From the NCBI GenBank assembly GCA_963790585.1, contig CAWBOY010000001.1, positions 744,001 through 808,000 of the forward strand: a stretch of 64,000 bases of DNA, in the 5' to 3' direction. Made by a program: the position numbers and the translations under genes. This DNA is from CAWBOY01 sp963790585 (GTDB taxonomy: Bacteria; Planctomycetota; Planctomycetia; Gemmatales; Gemmataceae). Shown in pieces: positions 9,272 through 17,733 of this stretch (the first letter of the stretch is position 1; every line of letters begins with the position of its first letter). Under the pieces are notes generated by a model. The model was not told the origin of the DNA. It searched no databases and saw nothing but the letters and a program-made list of their open reading frames with translations.

Positions 9272-10393
9272 TTAAGAAGTGGTGATCGTATGTAGAAAAC
9301 TCTTGCTTCGTGATCGTCCGTATTTCCAATATGCTGAACAGGCTCCTTCACTAGAGACCATCGGGGCTCCTAACGGACGATCTGGATTACAGCGAGTACC
9401 GAACGCAGCACACTCGTCTGGTCGGATTAGGCCTTGCAGCACTTCACTACTACGGCATTCTGGAGGCTCGATAGCCGTGATGTGTCCGACGGCAAATCGT
9501 TTTTCGGAATCGAACTCGTGATAACTCGCTTGTAAGCGAAGGCCACCTCGCGGAAGAATACCAAGGCCGCGCCATGGACGGTCACAGACCTCATATACTT
9601 CCGACAATATCCTTTGTGCGTAAGGATTGCCAGCCGCGTCGACAGATCGGGCATATTGATTTTCGATCTCGTGCCGACCGCTTTCTAGCTGACGAATGCT
9701 CATCAATATCCCCTCGAGTAGGTCCACAGGCTCGAAGCCCGTCACGACGATCGGTACGTGAGAGCGTTCCGCGAGCGCTGGATAATCTTCGTAGCCCATC
9801 ACCGTGCAAACATGCCCAGCTCCCAAGAAAGCTTGAACGCGACATGCAGGCTGCGCCAGTATCATCTCCATAGCGGGTAGAACCCGGACATGCGCCACGA
9901 GCATGGAGAAGTTGCCCAACCCCAATCCCTTGGCATGCCACACCGCCAAGGCCGTAGCAGGTGCCGTGGTCTCGAAGCCAACCGCAAAGAAAACCACTTC
10001 TCGTCCAGGGTTTTCGACGGCGATCCGTACCGCATCGAGGGGGGAGTACACGACGCGGATGTCGCCTCCCTCTGCTCGGACGCGCAAAAGGTCTTGTTTA
10101 CTTCCTGGAACACGTAACATGTCGCCAAACGAACAAAAGATCACCTCGTCTCGCGAAGCAATCTCTAGCGCTCGGTCAATTTGCTCAAGGGGGGTCACAC
10201 AAACCGGACAACCTGGGCCATGAATCAACGTGACCTCGGATGGAAGCAGCCGATCAATTCCCGCTCGAATTAAGGTATGTGTCTGTCCGCCACATACTTC
10301 CATGATGGTCCACGGCCGAGTCACAGTATTACGGATCTGTCGAAGAAGACACTCAGCGAGCTGAGGATCGCGGTATTCGTCTACATATTTCAT
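9272..10393 (-). CDS. hypD: Hydrogenase maturation protein HypD
   Basis: HypD is the iron-sulfur scaffold on which, with HypC, the Fe(CN)2CO group is built. The 373-residue product has the family motifs MEVCGGQTH, HGPGCPVCVTP, FETTAP and the C-terminal cysteine region (RPDECAAFGTRCNPDRPLGAPMVSSEGACSAYW) that holds the [4Fe-4S] cluster. The start ATG (10393) overlaps the TGA of hypC in an ATGA arrangement, which implies translational coupling of the two partners. Confidence 0.95.
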   Translation of the reverse strand: MKYVDEYRDPQLAECLLRQIRNTVTRPWTIMEVCGGQTHTLIRAGIDRLLPSEVTLIHGPGCPVCVTPLEQIDRALEIASRDEVIFCSFGDMLRVPGSKQDLLRVRAEGGDIRVVYSPLDAVRIAVENPGREVVFFAVGFETTAPATALAVWHAKGLGLGNFSMLVAHVRVLPAMEMILAQPACRVQAFLGAGHVCTVMGYEDYPALAERSHVPIVVTGFEPVDLLEGILMSIRQLESGRHEIENQYARSVDAAGNPYAQRILSEVYEVCDRPWRGLGILPRGGLRLQASYHEFDSEKRFAVGHITAIEPPECRSSEVLQGLIRPDECAAFGTRCNPDRPLGAPMVSSEGACSAYWKYGRSRSKSFLHTITTS

Positions 10394-10647
10394 GGAGATA
10401 CTCCATCCGACCAACCGTCTAAGTCCCCAATTTCGTTCATGTAAGCGAATACACGCTGGGCCTCGATGGGGTTCACTTGACTGATGGCGATTCCGGCATG
10501 AACAATGACATAATCTCCCGGAAGAGCATCGGGCACACAGGCGAGACACACTTGTCGGCGTAGGCCAGCGAACTCGACAAGGCCGAACGCCAGGCCCTCA
10601 GCGGGCTGTGTTCGCTCGATAATTAGGCCTGGAACTCCTAGACACAT
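10390..10647 (-). CDS. hypC: Hydrogenase assembly chaperone HypC
   Basis: This 85-residue chaperone starts MCLGVPG; Cys2 is the residue that binds iron in HypC/HupF. The remainder (VCLACVPDALPGDYVIVHAGIAISQVNPIEAQ) is typical. It hands the Fe(CN)2CO moiety from HypD to the large-subunit precursor. It sits between hypF and hypD and overlaps hypD by four bases. Confidence 0.95.
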   Translation of the reverse strand: MCLGVPGLIIERTQPAEGLAFGLVEFAGLRRQVCLACVPDALPGDYVIVHAGIAISQVNPIEAQRVFAYMNEIGDLDGWSDGVSP

Positions 10648-10665
10648 CGCGCACCTCGGACAAAG

Positions 10666-13074
10666 TCAACTCGAACCGGTCTGAATCAAACGCGAGATCG
10701 CAACGGCCAACTGACCGGCTGCCAGACCGCCATCACCTGGCGGGATGGTGCTGTGTACGTAAACTTTGCAACCGACGCCGACTAGGGCCTTCACCGTTCG
10801 TTCCGCCAGAAACCTATTTTGAAAGCAGCCTCCACTCAAGACCACTTCTCGAATCTGTTCACGCGCGACAACATCAGCTGCCCACTGCGCAAGCGCATTG
10901 TGGAACCGGGCGGCGATCACTCCAGCCTCAACCCCGGCAAGCCGGTCGGCAAGGATTGCTCTACCCATCAGACGCCAGTCGCCGCGAGGAATAGACCGAT
11001 CACCCAACATTTGGGTCGTTCCGTCTGGCAATCGAAGCGGTAGCTCATAGGAATCTGCGACAGTCGGATCAGCAATCGCCTCCAGTCGGACAGCCGCCTC
11101 ACCTTCGTAAGAAGGTTCCTGGAATCCCAATACAAGGGCGGCCACCGCATCAAAAAGTCGGCCGACACTTGACGTGAAGGGTGTATTGATCTTTCGTTGC
11201 GCCATCGCCGAGAGCACGTGAATTTGGCCTATACCTAAGCCCAATTGATGATAGGCCTCATCGATCTGGGGATCTTTGCCACCTTGAATAAGCCAGAGCA
11301 GGCCGAATGCTATTCGGGCAGGACGGCGGATTGCCGCCTCTCCTCCGATAAGTGGAAATGGCAAGAGTGAAGCCACGCGCTTGAAAGACGTGCAGTTGGC
11401 ACGCAGGATTTCCCCTCCCCAGATAGTGTTATCCGATCCAGAACCTGTACCATCCCAGGTCAATGCGAGTACTTCACGATCCAAGAGACTGTTTTCGACC
11501 ATGCAGGCTACGGCATGGGCGTGATGATGCTGTACTTGAATGATAGGCTTATTTTGTCGGAATGCCCATTGCCTCGGATAATAGTCCGGATGTTCATCGC
11601 AAGAATAGCCCATTGGTTCAAATCCGTATAACTTCGCCAAGTCATCAGCGGAATTGGCTAGCATGGATCGTGATTGCGGGTTGTCCATGTCTCCGAGGTG
11701 CTGAGCGAGGATCGCTTGTGTGCCGGTCCAGATCGCGAGTGCTGTTTTTTGATGGCCGCCCGTTGCAATCATGGGACGGCAAGCGTGGGCGCGAGCAAGT
11801 TCTTCGATCGCTGGCAAGGGCAATGGCGCCAATCCCCTTGAGAGCCGTATCGTAACGGCCCGTTCCGCGATTACTCGGACGACAGAGTCATCAACGCTGC
11901 GCACAATCGGTCGATTATGGACAAGAAAGGTGTCCGCTATCTCAGATAACCGCCGCACGGCTTCTAATTCATCGGTCACGATCGGTTCATCACCCCTATT
12001 TCCGCTCGTGGCTACGACGGGCTGATCGAGAGCCATGAGCAATAGGTGGTGCAGAGGCGTCGTCGGTAGGAAAAGGCCTATGACCTTCGTCCCGGGCGAA
12101 ACTTCATCTGCTATCCCTTTTTCGTTCACCGTATCGGGGGAGGACAGCCCCACTTGCCGCTTTTCAACGAGGACAATCGGATTCGACGGTGACTGCAATA
12201 AACGGCGTTCTACTGGTCCCAACAGGGCGATCCTCTCCGCATGTTCCAATGAAGGCACCATGACAGCGAATGGTTTGTGTGGACGGTTCTTTAGAAGCCT
12301 GAGACGCTTGACGCCGATCGAATCGTCAGCTCGGACTAAGAGCTGGAATCCGCCCAACCCTTTTAATGCGACAATCTTTCCGTTGCTTAGCGATTCGGCA
12401 GTTGAATTGATGGCGACCTGAGAATTAGCAAGCAGGCATCCCAACGAATCCCAAAGTTCCACCCGGGGTCCGCAATCTGTGCAGCTATTCGGTTGGGAAT
12501 GAAACCGGCGATCCTCGGAGGCCCGATACTCCCTATCGCAGCTCTCACACATGCGGAAAATGCTCATAGACGTGTTCTGCCGATCGTACGGCATCGCGCT
12601 CAGGATAGAATAGCGCGGACCACATGAAGTGCAGTTGGTAAATGGAAATCCATGCCGTCGATTGCCTGGATCACAAATGTCGCTTCGGCACTCTGAACAG
12701 ATGGCGAGGTCGCGCGTAACGCGTACTTGCGGCGCGGTCAAGGAGTCGCTCGACACAATTTCGAAGGACGTTCGTCCCGTGGCATCAATCCACGTCGTGC
12801 TATAATCGGCTATCTCCGAACACTTCGGCGCTTCCAGGACTAGGGATTTTTTGAAGCCTGCAATGCTGAGCTGAGCTCCTTCCACTTCGATAATAACGCC
12901 GACGGTGGTATTGAGAACGTGACCAAATAGCTGAAATCGACGCGCCAATCGATGAACATGAGGGCGAAAACCCACGCCCTGTACATGGCCGCGTACCACG
13001 ATGCGCATAGTGGCTCGTCGTGATTTGTTGACTCCATCCGCTGTGGCCGGTTGACACTTTGGTAGGCAGTCCAT
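10666..13074 (-). CDS. hypF: Carbamoyltransferase HypF
   Basis: HypF makes carbamoyl-adenylate from carbamoyl phosphate and ATP and transfers the carbamoyl group to HypE. About 802 residues, near full length. Domains in order: acylphosphatase-like (VRGHVQGVGFRPHVHRLA), two zinc-finger-like CxxC pairs (CSECRSDICD with NCTSCGPRYS, then CESCDREYR with CTDCGPRVE), YrdC-like (KIVALKGLGGFQLL, KNRPHKPFAVM, ATSGNRGDEP), and a Kae1-like C-terminal domain (VQHHHAHAVACM, LALTWDGTGSGSDNTIWGGE, LSGGCFQNRFL). The ATG at 13074 is preferred over a TTG at 13089, with GAGG nine bases upstream. All catalytic motifs look intact. Confidence 0.93.
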   Translation of the reverse strand: MDCLPKCQPATADGVNKSRRATMRIVVRGHVQGVGFRPHVHRLARRFQLFGHVLNTTVGVIIEVEGAQLSIAGFKKSLVLEAPKCSEIADYSTTWIDATGRTSFEIVSSDSLTAPQVRVTRDLAICSECRSDICDPGNRRHGFPFTNCTSCGPRYSILSAMPYDRQNTSMSIFRMCESCDREYRASEDRRFHSQPNSCTDCGPRVELWDSLGCLLANSQVAINSTAESLSNGKIVALKGLGGFQLLVRADDSIGVKRLRLLKNRPHKPFAVMVPSLEHAERIALLGPVERRLLQSPSNPIVLVEKRQVGLSSPDTVNEKGIADEVSPGTKVIGLFLPTTPLHHLLLMALDQPVVATSGNRGDEPIVTDELEAVRRLSEIADTFLVHNRPIVRSVDDSVVRVIAERAVTIRLSRGLAPLPLPAIEELARAHACRPMIATGGHQKTALAIWTGTQAILAQHLGDMDNPQSRSMLANSADDLAKLYGFEPMGYSCDEHPDYYPRQWAFRQNKPIIQVQHHHAHAVACMVENSLLDREVLALTWDGTGSGSDNTIWGGEILRANCTSFKRVASLLPFPLIGGEAAIRRPARIAFGLLWLIQGGKDPQIDEAYHQLGLGIGQIHVLSAMAQRKINTPFTSSVGRLFDAVAALVLGFQEPSYEGEAAVRLEAIADPTVADSYELPLRLPDGTTQMLGDRSIPRGDWRLMGRAILADRLAGVEAGVIAARFHNALAQWAADVVAREQIREVVLSGGCFQNRFLAERTVKALVGVGCKVYVHSTIPPGDGGLAAGQLAVAISRLIQTGSS

Positions 13075-13109
13075 CTCAATTCGCCTCAATCTAACGAGCG
13101 GATCTTCTC

Positions 13110-13370
13110 TTATTCTGGACGGGAGATCACCAGATCCAAACTCTCGAGCGTAAGCTCATGCAACTCGTCGGTCGTCTGGATCTCCAATCTAGCAGAGTCC
13201 GCGACGGTACCTCGTGCTGCCTCCTCAAAATGTTCGCGCAGATGATCCGGCTCAATGTGGGCCAACGGCCCAAGCTTCAGCCGCACCACACTCACACGAT
13301 TCCCGCCATTAAGCCGGGCCGCTTCCGAGATTTGAGCCATCAAACCACGCAACAATGACATTTCGTGCAT
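13110..13370 (-). CDS. hypA: Short HypA-like nickel chaperone lacking the zinc domain
   Basis: The product begins MHEMSLLRGLMAQISEAA, carrying the N-terminal Met-His that binds nickel in HypA, and the central VRLKLGPLAHIEPDHLREHFEEAARGT is typical of the family. It is only 86 residues, however, against about 113-118 for standard HypA. It contains no cysteine at all: the segment that should hold the CxxC...CxxC zinc site is absent, and the chain goes from ARLEIQTTDELHE straight to LTLESLDLVISRPE, the usual last beta strand. This looks like a natural compact form and not a truncation, since both termini are conserved. It lies between the maturation protease and hypF. Confidence 0.85.
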   Translation of the reverse strand: MHEMSLLRGLMAQISEAARLNGGNRVSVVRLKLGPLAHIEPDHLREHFEEAARGTVADSARLEIQTTDELHELTLESLDLVISRPE

Positions 13371-13373
13371 CTT

Positions 13374-13880
13374 TCAGAGCTCCTGGTTAACTAGATTGGT
13401 CGTGTTATCTGCGATGCCGCTGTTTTCACGCAAATCTTTTTCGATCCGCTTCACTAATTCTGAGATCGCAGAAGTAATGACGGGATTGAAAGTCGCCTTG
13501 AGATCAAGGCTATCAAGTTCGATGCCATAAACGATCGTTTGAGAAGGCGCGAGTTCAAGTGCTTCCGCTAGTTCGAGAGCTTCTGCCAGTTTCAAGTCAT
13601 GCGTAGAACCAGCGCGCAGGTCTTGCATGCGCTTTTCGGGCCATCTAAAATGGTGAATCGTACCCGGATTCATGGCTGAACTTATAGCGTCGATCAATAG
13701 AAGTGTGCCGGTACCATCTAACAATTCGAGCAGACGCTGACCACCATTAATGTTGTAAAACTCGAACTCTGAACTCCATGTTGAGCGTTCTTGCAGTCTG
13801 CGAACAACTTCCCAAGCGAGGGCATCATCGCCTTGCGAACTCCCAATGCCGACAATGCGGATGGGATGAGACCAGTTCAT
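13374..13880 (-). CDS. [NiFe] hydrogenase maturation protease
   Basis: This 168-residue member of the HyaD/HycI family is expected to remove the short C-terminal peptide of the large subunit HydA after nickel insertion. IRIVGIGSSQGDDALAWEVV gives the conserved GxGxxxxGDD nickel-sensing segment, INGGQRLLELLDG and LLIDAISSAMNPGTI the second part. A small internal duplication (ALELAEALELA) is visible. The ATG at 13880 overlaps the hydA stop in an ATGA arrangement, consistent with the protease acting on that subunit. Confidence 0.9.
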   Translation of the reverse strand: MNWSHPIRIVGIGSSQGDDALAWEVVRRLQERSTWSSEFEFYNINGGQRLLELLDGTGTLLLIDAISSAMNPGTIHHFRWPEKRMQDLRAGSTHDLKLAEALELAEALELAPSQTIVYGIELDSLDLKATFNPVITSAISELVKRIEKDLRENSGIADNTTNLVNQEL

Positions 13881-15206
13881 CGTCCCTCCATTTTCAGTTT
13901 GAGGAAATGAGTGGCGCAACTAATACAGGGATCGTAGTTGCGTATTACGTGCTCTGCACGAAGCGCAGCCTCTTCATCCGTGAGTGAGAGAAGTTGTGGG
14001 GCCACCTTCAGGAGGTCGCGTTCCATTTGGAGCTGGTTTTGACTGGTAGGAGGGATGATGACTGCGTCGCGGATCAGTCCATTCGCATCCGTCTCGTAGC
14101 GATGATAAAGGATCCCGCGCGGTGCTTCCGTGATTGCATGGCCCAGGCCGGCACATGGTTGGTAGTCAACTGATGGCTTTGTCGGAGGTTCATACTCATT
14201 TATTATTCTGAGCGCTTCATCGAATGCGAGTACAACCTCTAGGGCACGCACCACAATGCTAATGAACGGGTTCTTATTCGGGAACGTAATGCCCGTGGCG
14301 AGCGCTGCGTCACGAACGATCGGATTAGCTTGATGCGCGTTTAGGTTCCAACGCGCCAGCGGCCCGACGAAGTATGCTCCGATGCCGTCCGATGGATTAC
14401 GACGGCGAGCCTGGAGGGCGTTGGAATGGGGTACCTGGTATTCCTCAAAATGGTTTGGGTACTCTTCGGCCGAGATATCCAAACCGTTGCTTGATACAAG
14501 CCGCCCTTCGTTCATCGGATATTCGCTTGCGTGCCGAAGTGAAACGAATTCATAATCGCTCACGAAATCCGGGAATGGCAGCTTCGCAGCCCAGCGCACC
14601 GTTTCGAGGGCGGTATCCCGAGCCCATTTTAATTCCTCCACGAGCGAGATCATCTCATCACGGCGCGGAACACGGTAAAATCCGCCAACACGTATATTGA
14701 TGGGATGAACCTCGCGGCCGCCGACGACGCTGACAAGTCGATTACCCGCCTTCTTCATGCGTAGCGCGCGGCGTACGATATCGGCGTAACTGGGACTTGC
14801 CTGAGCCATCGCGAGAGCGCTCTCAAAGCCCAGAAAGTCAGGCGCATGGAGCATGTAAATATGGAGCGTGTTGCTCTCGATCCACTCGCCACAGTAGAGC
14901 AATCGACGAAGTGCCCGCAGCTCTGGTGGCATCGTGACGCCAAAAATCTTCTCCAGGGCGTGGACACTCGACATTTGATAGGCAACAGGACAGATGCCAC
15001 AGATTCGAGCAGTTATATCGGGCACTTCGGCTGCGGCCCGACCGCGCAGAAATGCTTCGTAGAACCGTGGAGGCTCGTAGATTCGAAGCTCCACTCCCTC
15101 CACCCTGCCGTCTCGAAAACGAATCGTCAGCGCCTCCCTCTCCCTCGACCCGCGCGAGTGCCTGAACTGTGATTGTTCGAGATGTATTGTCGGATCCGGC
15201 AGTCAT
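13877..15206 (-). CDS. hydA: Group 3b-type [NiFe] hydrogenase large subunit (frameshift near N-terminus)
   Basis: This is the catalytic subunit of a soluble NAD(P)-linked bidirectional hydrogenase. The N-terminal nickel motif is TARICGICPVAYQ and the C-terminal motif DPCISCATH, followed by nine residues (FLKLKMEGR) that the protease would cleave. A one-base insertion near 15133 breaks the first 28 or so codons from the rest: one frame gives RTITVQALARVEGEGG and the other continues ALTIRFRDGRVEGVELRIYE, which together are the normal start of the family. Deleting one G in the GGGAGGCG run restores about 442 residues. The start is ATG 15206 or ATG 15218; neither has a clear ribosome-binding site. 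If the frameshift is real, translation could only begin internally (for example at 15103) and would lack the N-terminus. Confidence 0.9.
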
Positions 15207-15267
15207 GTATGATACCATCGAATATGTAAGGCTTTAAAGATCGGTAAAGTAGCCTACGCGTGCGCGT

Positions 15268-16041
15268 CTATCGACCTCCGCTGCCCCGGAACTCGGGAGC
15301 CCAGGCGTTGAACGTATGCATGAGATGATCGAGCGCTAATTTCTCGACGCCTAATTCTTGGAGCTTTTGAGACAGAGAAACCACGTTTGGCCCTTTTGAT
15401 GGTCCGAAACAACCGAAGCAGCCGCGATTGTAGGACGGGCAAAGGGCGTCACAGCCTGCATGAGTAATCGGGCCCAAGCAAGGAGTTCCCTGCGCTACCA
15501 TTACGCAGACCGTTCCAGCTCGCTTACACTCGACGCATACTGCATTGTTCGGAACCTTGGGCCGACGTCCAACCAGAAATGCGGATATAACCTCGATTAG
15601 TTGGTGCTTGTTGATCGGGCAGCCACGCAACTCGAAGTCTACATGAATGTGGTCTGAAATCGGTGTCGAGGTGGCGAGAGTTTGGATATATTCCGGCTTG
15701 GCATAGACGATCTGAAGATACTCACGCACGTGGCCCCAGTTTCGCAACGCCTGGATGCCGCCGGCGGTAGCGCAGGCTCCTATCGTTATCAAAAACTTGC
15801 TACGTTTCCGAACATCTTTGATTTGCTCGATCTGCTCCGGTGAGCTGATAGAACCCTCAACTAGGACGAGGTCAAATTCACCTTCCAACGCTCGTCTCGA
15901 CGCTTCAAGAAAATAGGCAATCTCGACGGCGCCTGCGACGGCGAGAAGTTCGTCCTCGCAATCGAGCAAACTTAGCTGACATCCATCACACGAAGCGAAC
16001 TTAAAAACGCCCAACCGCGGCTTGATCGATGTAATGCTCAT
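15268..16041 (-). CDS. hydD: Group 3b-type [NiFe] hydrogenase small subunit
   Basis: This 257-residue subunit holds the iron-sulfur relay next to the nickel site. ASCDGCQLSLLD provides the first two cysteines of the proximal cluster, IGACATAGG and LRGCPINKHQ the others. The C-terminal part is cysteine-rich (CVECKR, TPCLGPITHAGCDALCPSYN, RGCFGCFGP), giving further clusters. The ATG at 16041 is preceded by GAGGAG at good spacing. Gene order hydB-hydG-hydD-hydA matches known sulfhydrogenase (group 3b) operons; here a cNMP-binding gene lies between hydB and hydG. Confidence 0.93.
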   Translation of the reverse strand: MSITSIKPRLGVFKFASCDGCQLSLLDCEDELLAVAGAVEIAYFLEASRRALEGEFDLVLVEGSISSPEQIEQIKDVRKRSKFLITIGACATAGGIQALRNWGHVREYLQIVYAKPEYIQTLATSTPISDHIHVDFELRGCPINKHQLIEVISAFLVGRRPKVPNNAVCVECKRAGTVCVMVAQGTPCLGPITHAGCDALCPSYNRGCFGCFGPSKGPNVVSLSQKLQELGVEKLALDHLMHTFNAWAPEFRGSGGR

Positions 16042-16066
16042 TACCCGAACTCCTCGTCTAGATGCT

Positions 16067-16960
16067 TCACGCCTCGCGGACGTCGAAGAATGCCCTAATC
16101 CGATCGAGCCGGAACACTGGGCCGTCCACGCAGACAAAGTTCGGACCAAACTGACAATGCCCGCAAAGGCCGATCGCGCACTGCATATTTCGCTCGAGGG
16201 AGACGTAGAGGCGATCCGCGCTCACGCCACGTTTCTCAAATTCGCGCCGGGTAAACTGCATCATCACTTCGGGGCCGCACATCATGCCAATCGTTCTATG
16301 CGGATCGAATTGGATGCGAGCGAACAGAGACGTGACGAGCCCTGTTGATTCGAGCCATGACGAATCTGGCCGGTCGACCGTGAGAAGAACCTGGAAGTCG
16401 CTACGGCTTTTCCACGATCTAAGCTCTTCACGATAGAGCACATCGTCAGGTGTACGGGCACCGTATAACAGGATCATGCGATTGAATAAGGCGCGATGTC
16501 GCAAAAGATAGTAAATCGCCGGACGCAAAGGTGCCAAGCCAATGCCACCGCAGACCAAGACGACGTCTCCACCTTTTGCCGCTTCTAGTGGCCAACTGCT
16601 GCCGAACGGGCCACGCATGCCAATGAAATCACCGGGTCTTAGCCTTGCGAGCCCATTAGTCACGGAGCCAACCGCGCGGATCGTATGCACAATAGATCCA
16701 ACCTCGGCTGCATCACCACTCATCGAAATGGGCACCTCTCCTAAGCCAAACCCGTATAGCATGTTGAATTGGCCAGACAAATACGCGTAAGGTTTCCACT
16801 CGCGCACGGGCGGCTCTAAGGTGATAGTAAAAGTGTCGGCCGTTTCCTTTTGATAGTCCATAACCCGGACGACGATCGGTACCATGGCGGAGTGGGTTTG
16901 ACTTGGTTCAACGAGTGTGGATGACACCTGGCTATCCTTGTTTAGGGCCTTTTTGGTCAC
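16067..16960 (-). CDS. hydG: Hydrogenase FAD/NAD(P)-binding subunit
   Basis: This 297-residue ferredoxin-reductase-type protein passes electrons between the iron-sulfur chain and NAD(P). It has the flavin-binding segment GEVPISMSG (usual RxYS-like position), the NAD(P)-binding segment VVLVCGGIGLAPLRPAIYYLL, CGPEVMM, and the C-terminal [2Fe-2S] site CAIGLCGHCQFGPNFVC of the dihydroorotate-dehydrogenase-electron-transfer type. It starts at GTG 16960, 12 bases after the upstream gene. An internal ATG at 16885 (MVPIVVRVMDYQ) is a possible shorter start. The upstream hydB partner is disrupted. Confidence 0.92.
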   Translation of the reverse strand: MTKKALNKDSQVSSTLVEPSQTHSAMVPIVVRVMDYQKETADTFTITLEPPVREWKPYAYLSGQFNMLYGFGLGEVPISMSGDAAEVGSIVHTIRAVGSVTNGLARLRPGDFIGMRGPFGSSWPLEAAKGGDVVLVCGGIGLAPLRPAIYYLLRHRALFNRMILLYGARTPDDVLYREELRSWKSRSDFQVLLTVDRPDSSWLESTGLVTSLFARIQFDPHRTIGMMCGPEVMMQFTRREFEKRGVSADRLYVSLERNMQCAIGLCGHCQFGPNFVCVDGPVFRLDRIRAFFDVREA

Positions 16961-16971
16961 GTTCCGTCCAG

Positions 16972-17430
16972 TTACTTATAGATGTCAAGTAGTTGAACTC
17001 GCGTAGCCGTCAGTCGATTCGCGATGACGCTTACCAGTTGTTTCAGTAGCTGATACCCCAGCTCATGATCCTGGTCACATCTTTCCCGGAGCCAAACGGC
17101 ATCGAAGGCCAATCCTTTAACCTCGTCGATTGCATCGCAATTAAATTGCCACTTGTGTGGCGGCACCAGCCAGGACCATCCTACAATCTCATCCGGCCCT
17201 ACCGTTTGGAAACGAACGAGCCCACGGCCTGGAACGGAGAGATTGAGCGATACGTGACCCGACTGAATCAAATAAAGCGTCTTCGCCGTTTCTCTTTCAC
17301 GGGCAAGAATTTCTTTTGGCGCGGCAGAGAATGGCCGAACCCCTGACGCCAGCAACATCCGATGTCGCTCGGACAGCCCGCTCAAAAAGGCGTGACTCGC
17401 TAAAGTCGCTAGCGGCCCTTGATCGGTCAT
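16972..17430 (-). CDS. Cyclic-nucleotide-binding-like (Crp N-terminal fold) protein without DNA-binding domain
   Basis: This 152-residue protein matches the sensory half of Crp/Fnr proteins: LASHAFLSGLSERHRMLLASGV, EILARERETAKTLYLIQSGHVSLNL, RFQTVGPDEIVGWSWLVPP. It ends in the helical segment where a regulator would continue into a helix-turn-helix, which is absent. The ATG overlaps the hydB stop (ATGA), so it is translationally coupled to the hydrogenase operon. It is probably a structural or allosteric accessory of the hydrogenase and not a transcription factor. The usual phosphate-cassette residues for cAMP are not clearly present, so nucleotide binding is uncertain. Confidence 0.8.
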   Translation of the reverse strand: MTDQGPLATLASHAFLSGLSERHRMLLASGVRPFSAAPKEILARERETAKTLYLIQSGHVSLNLSVPGRGLVRFQTVGPDEIVGWSWLVPPHKWQFNCDAIDEVKGLAFDAVWLRERCDQDHELGYQLLKQLVSVIANRLTATRVQLLDIYK

Positions 17431-17733
17431 TGACTACTCCCTACTTGATGACCATCCGATGATCGGATCGCGGCGATTTCTTCGGTTACATCGATACCCA
17501 CTGGACACCAAGTAATACAGCGCCCGCAACCGACGCATCCCGACGTATCAAATTGGTCAAACCAAGAGGCAAATTTATGGGTGAGCCATTGTCGATAGCG
17601 ACCCCGAGTACTGGACCGATAATTGCCGCCATGCACTCCAGCAAACTCAGGATTAAAACAACTATCCCAACGGCGAATGCGTGCCGCGTTTTCTAGGCTC
17701 AGATCGGTTACATCTTCCACACTGGAACAGAAG

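Noticed and set aside
13877..15206. [NiFeSe] hydrogenase with Sec in the large subunit
   Set aside because: The C-terminal motif reads DPCISCATH with ordinary Cys codons. No in-frame UGA is at the nickel ligands.
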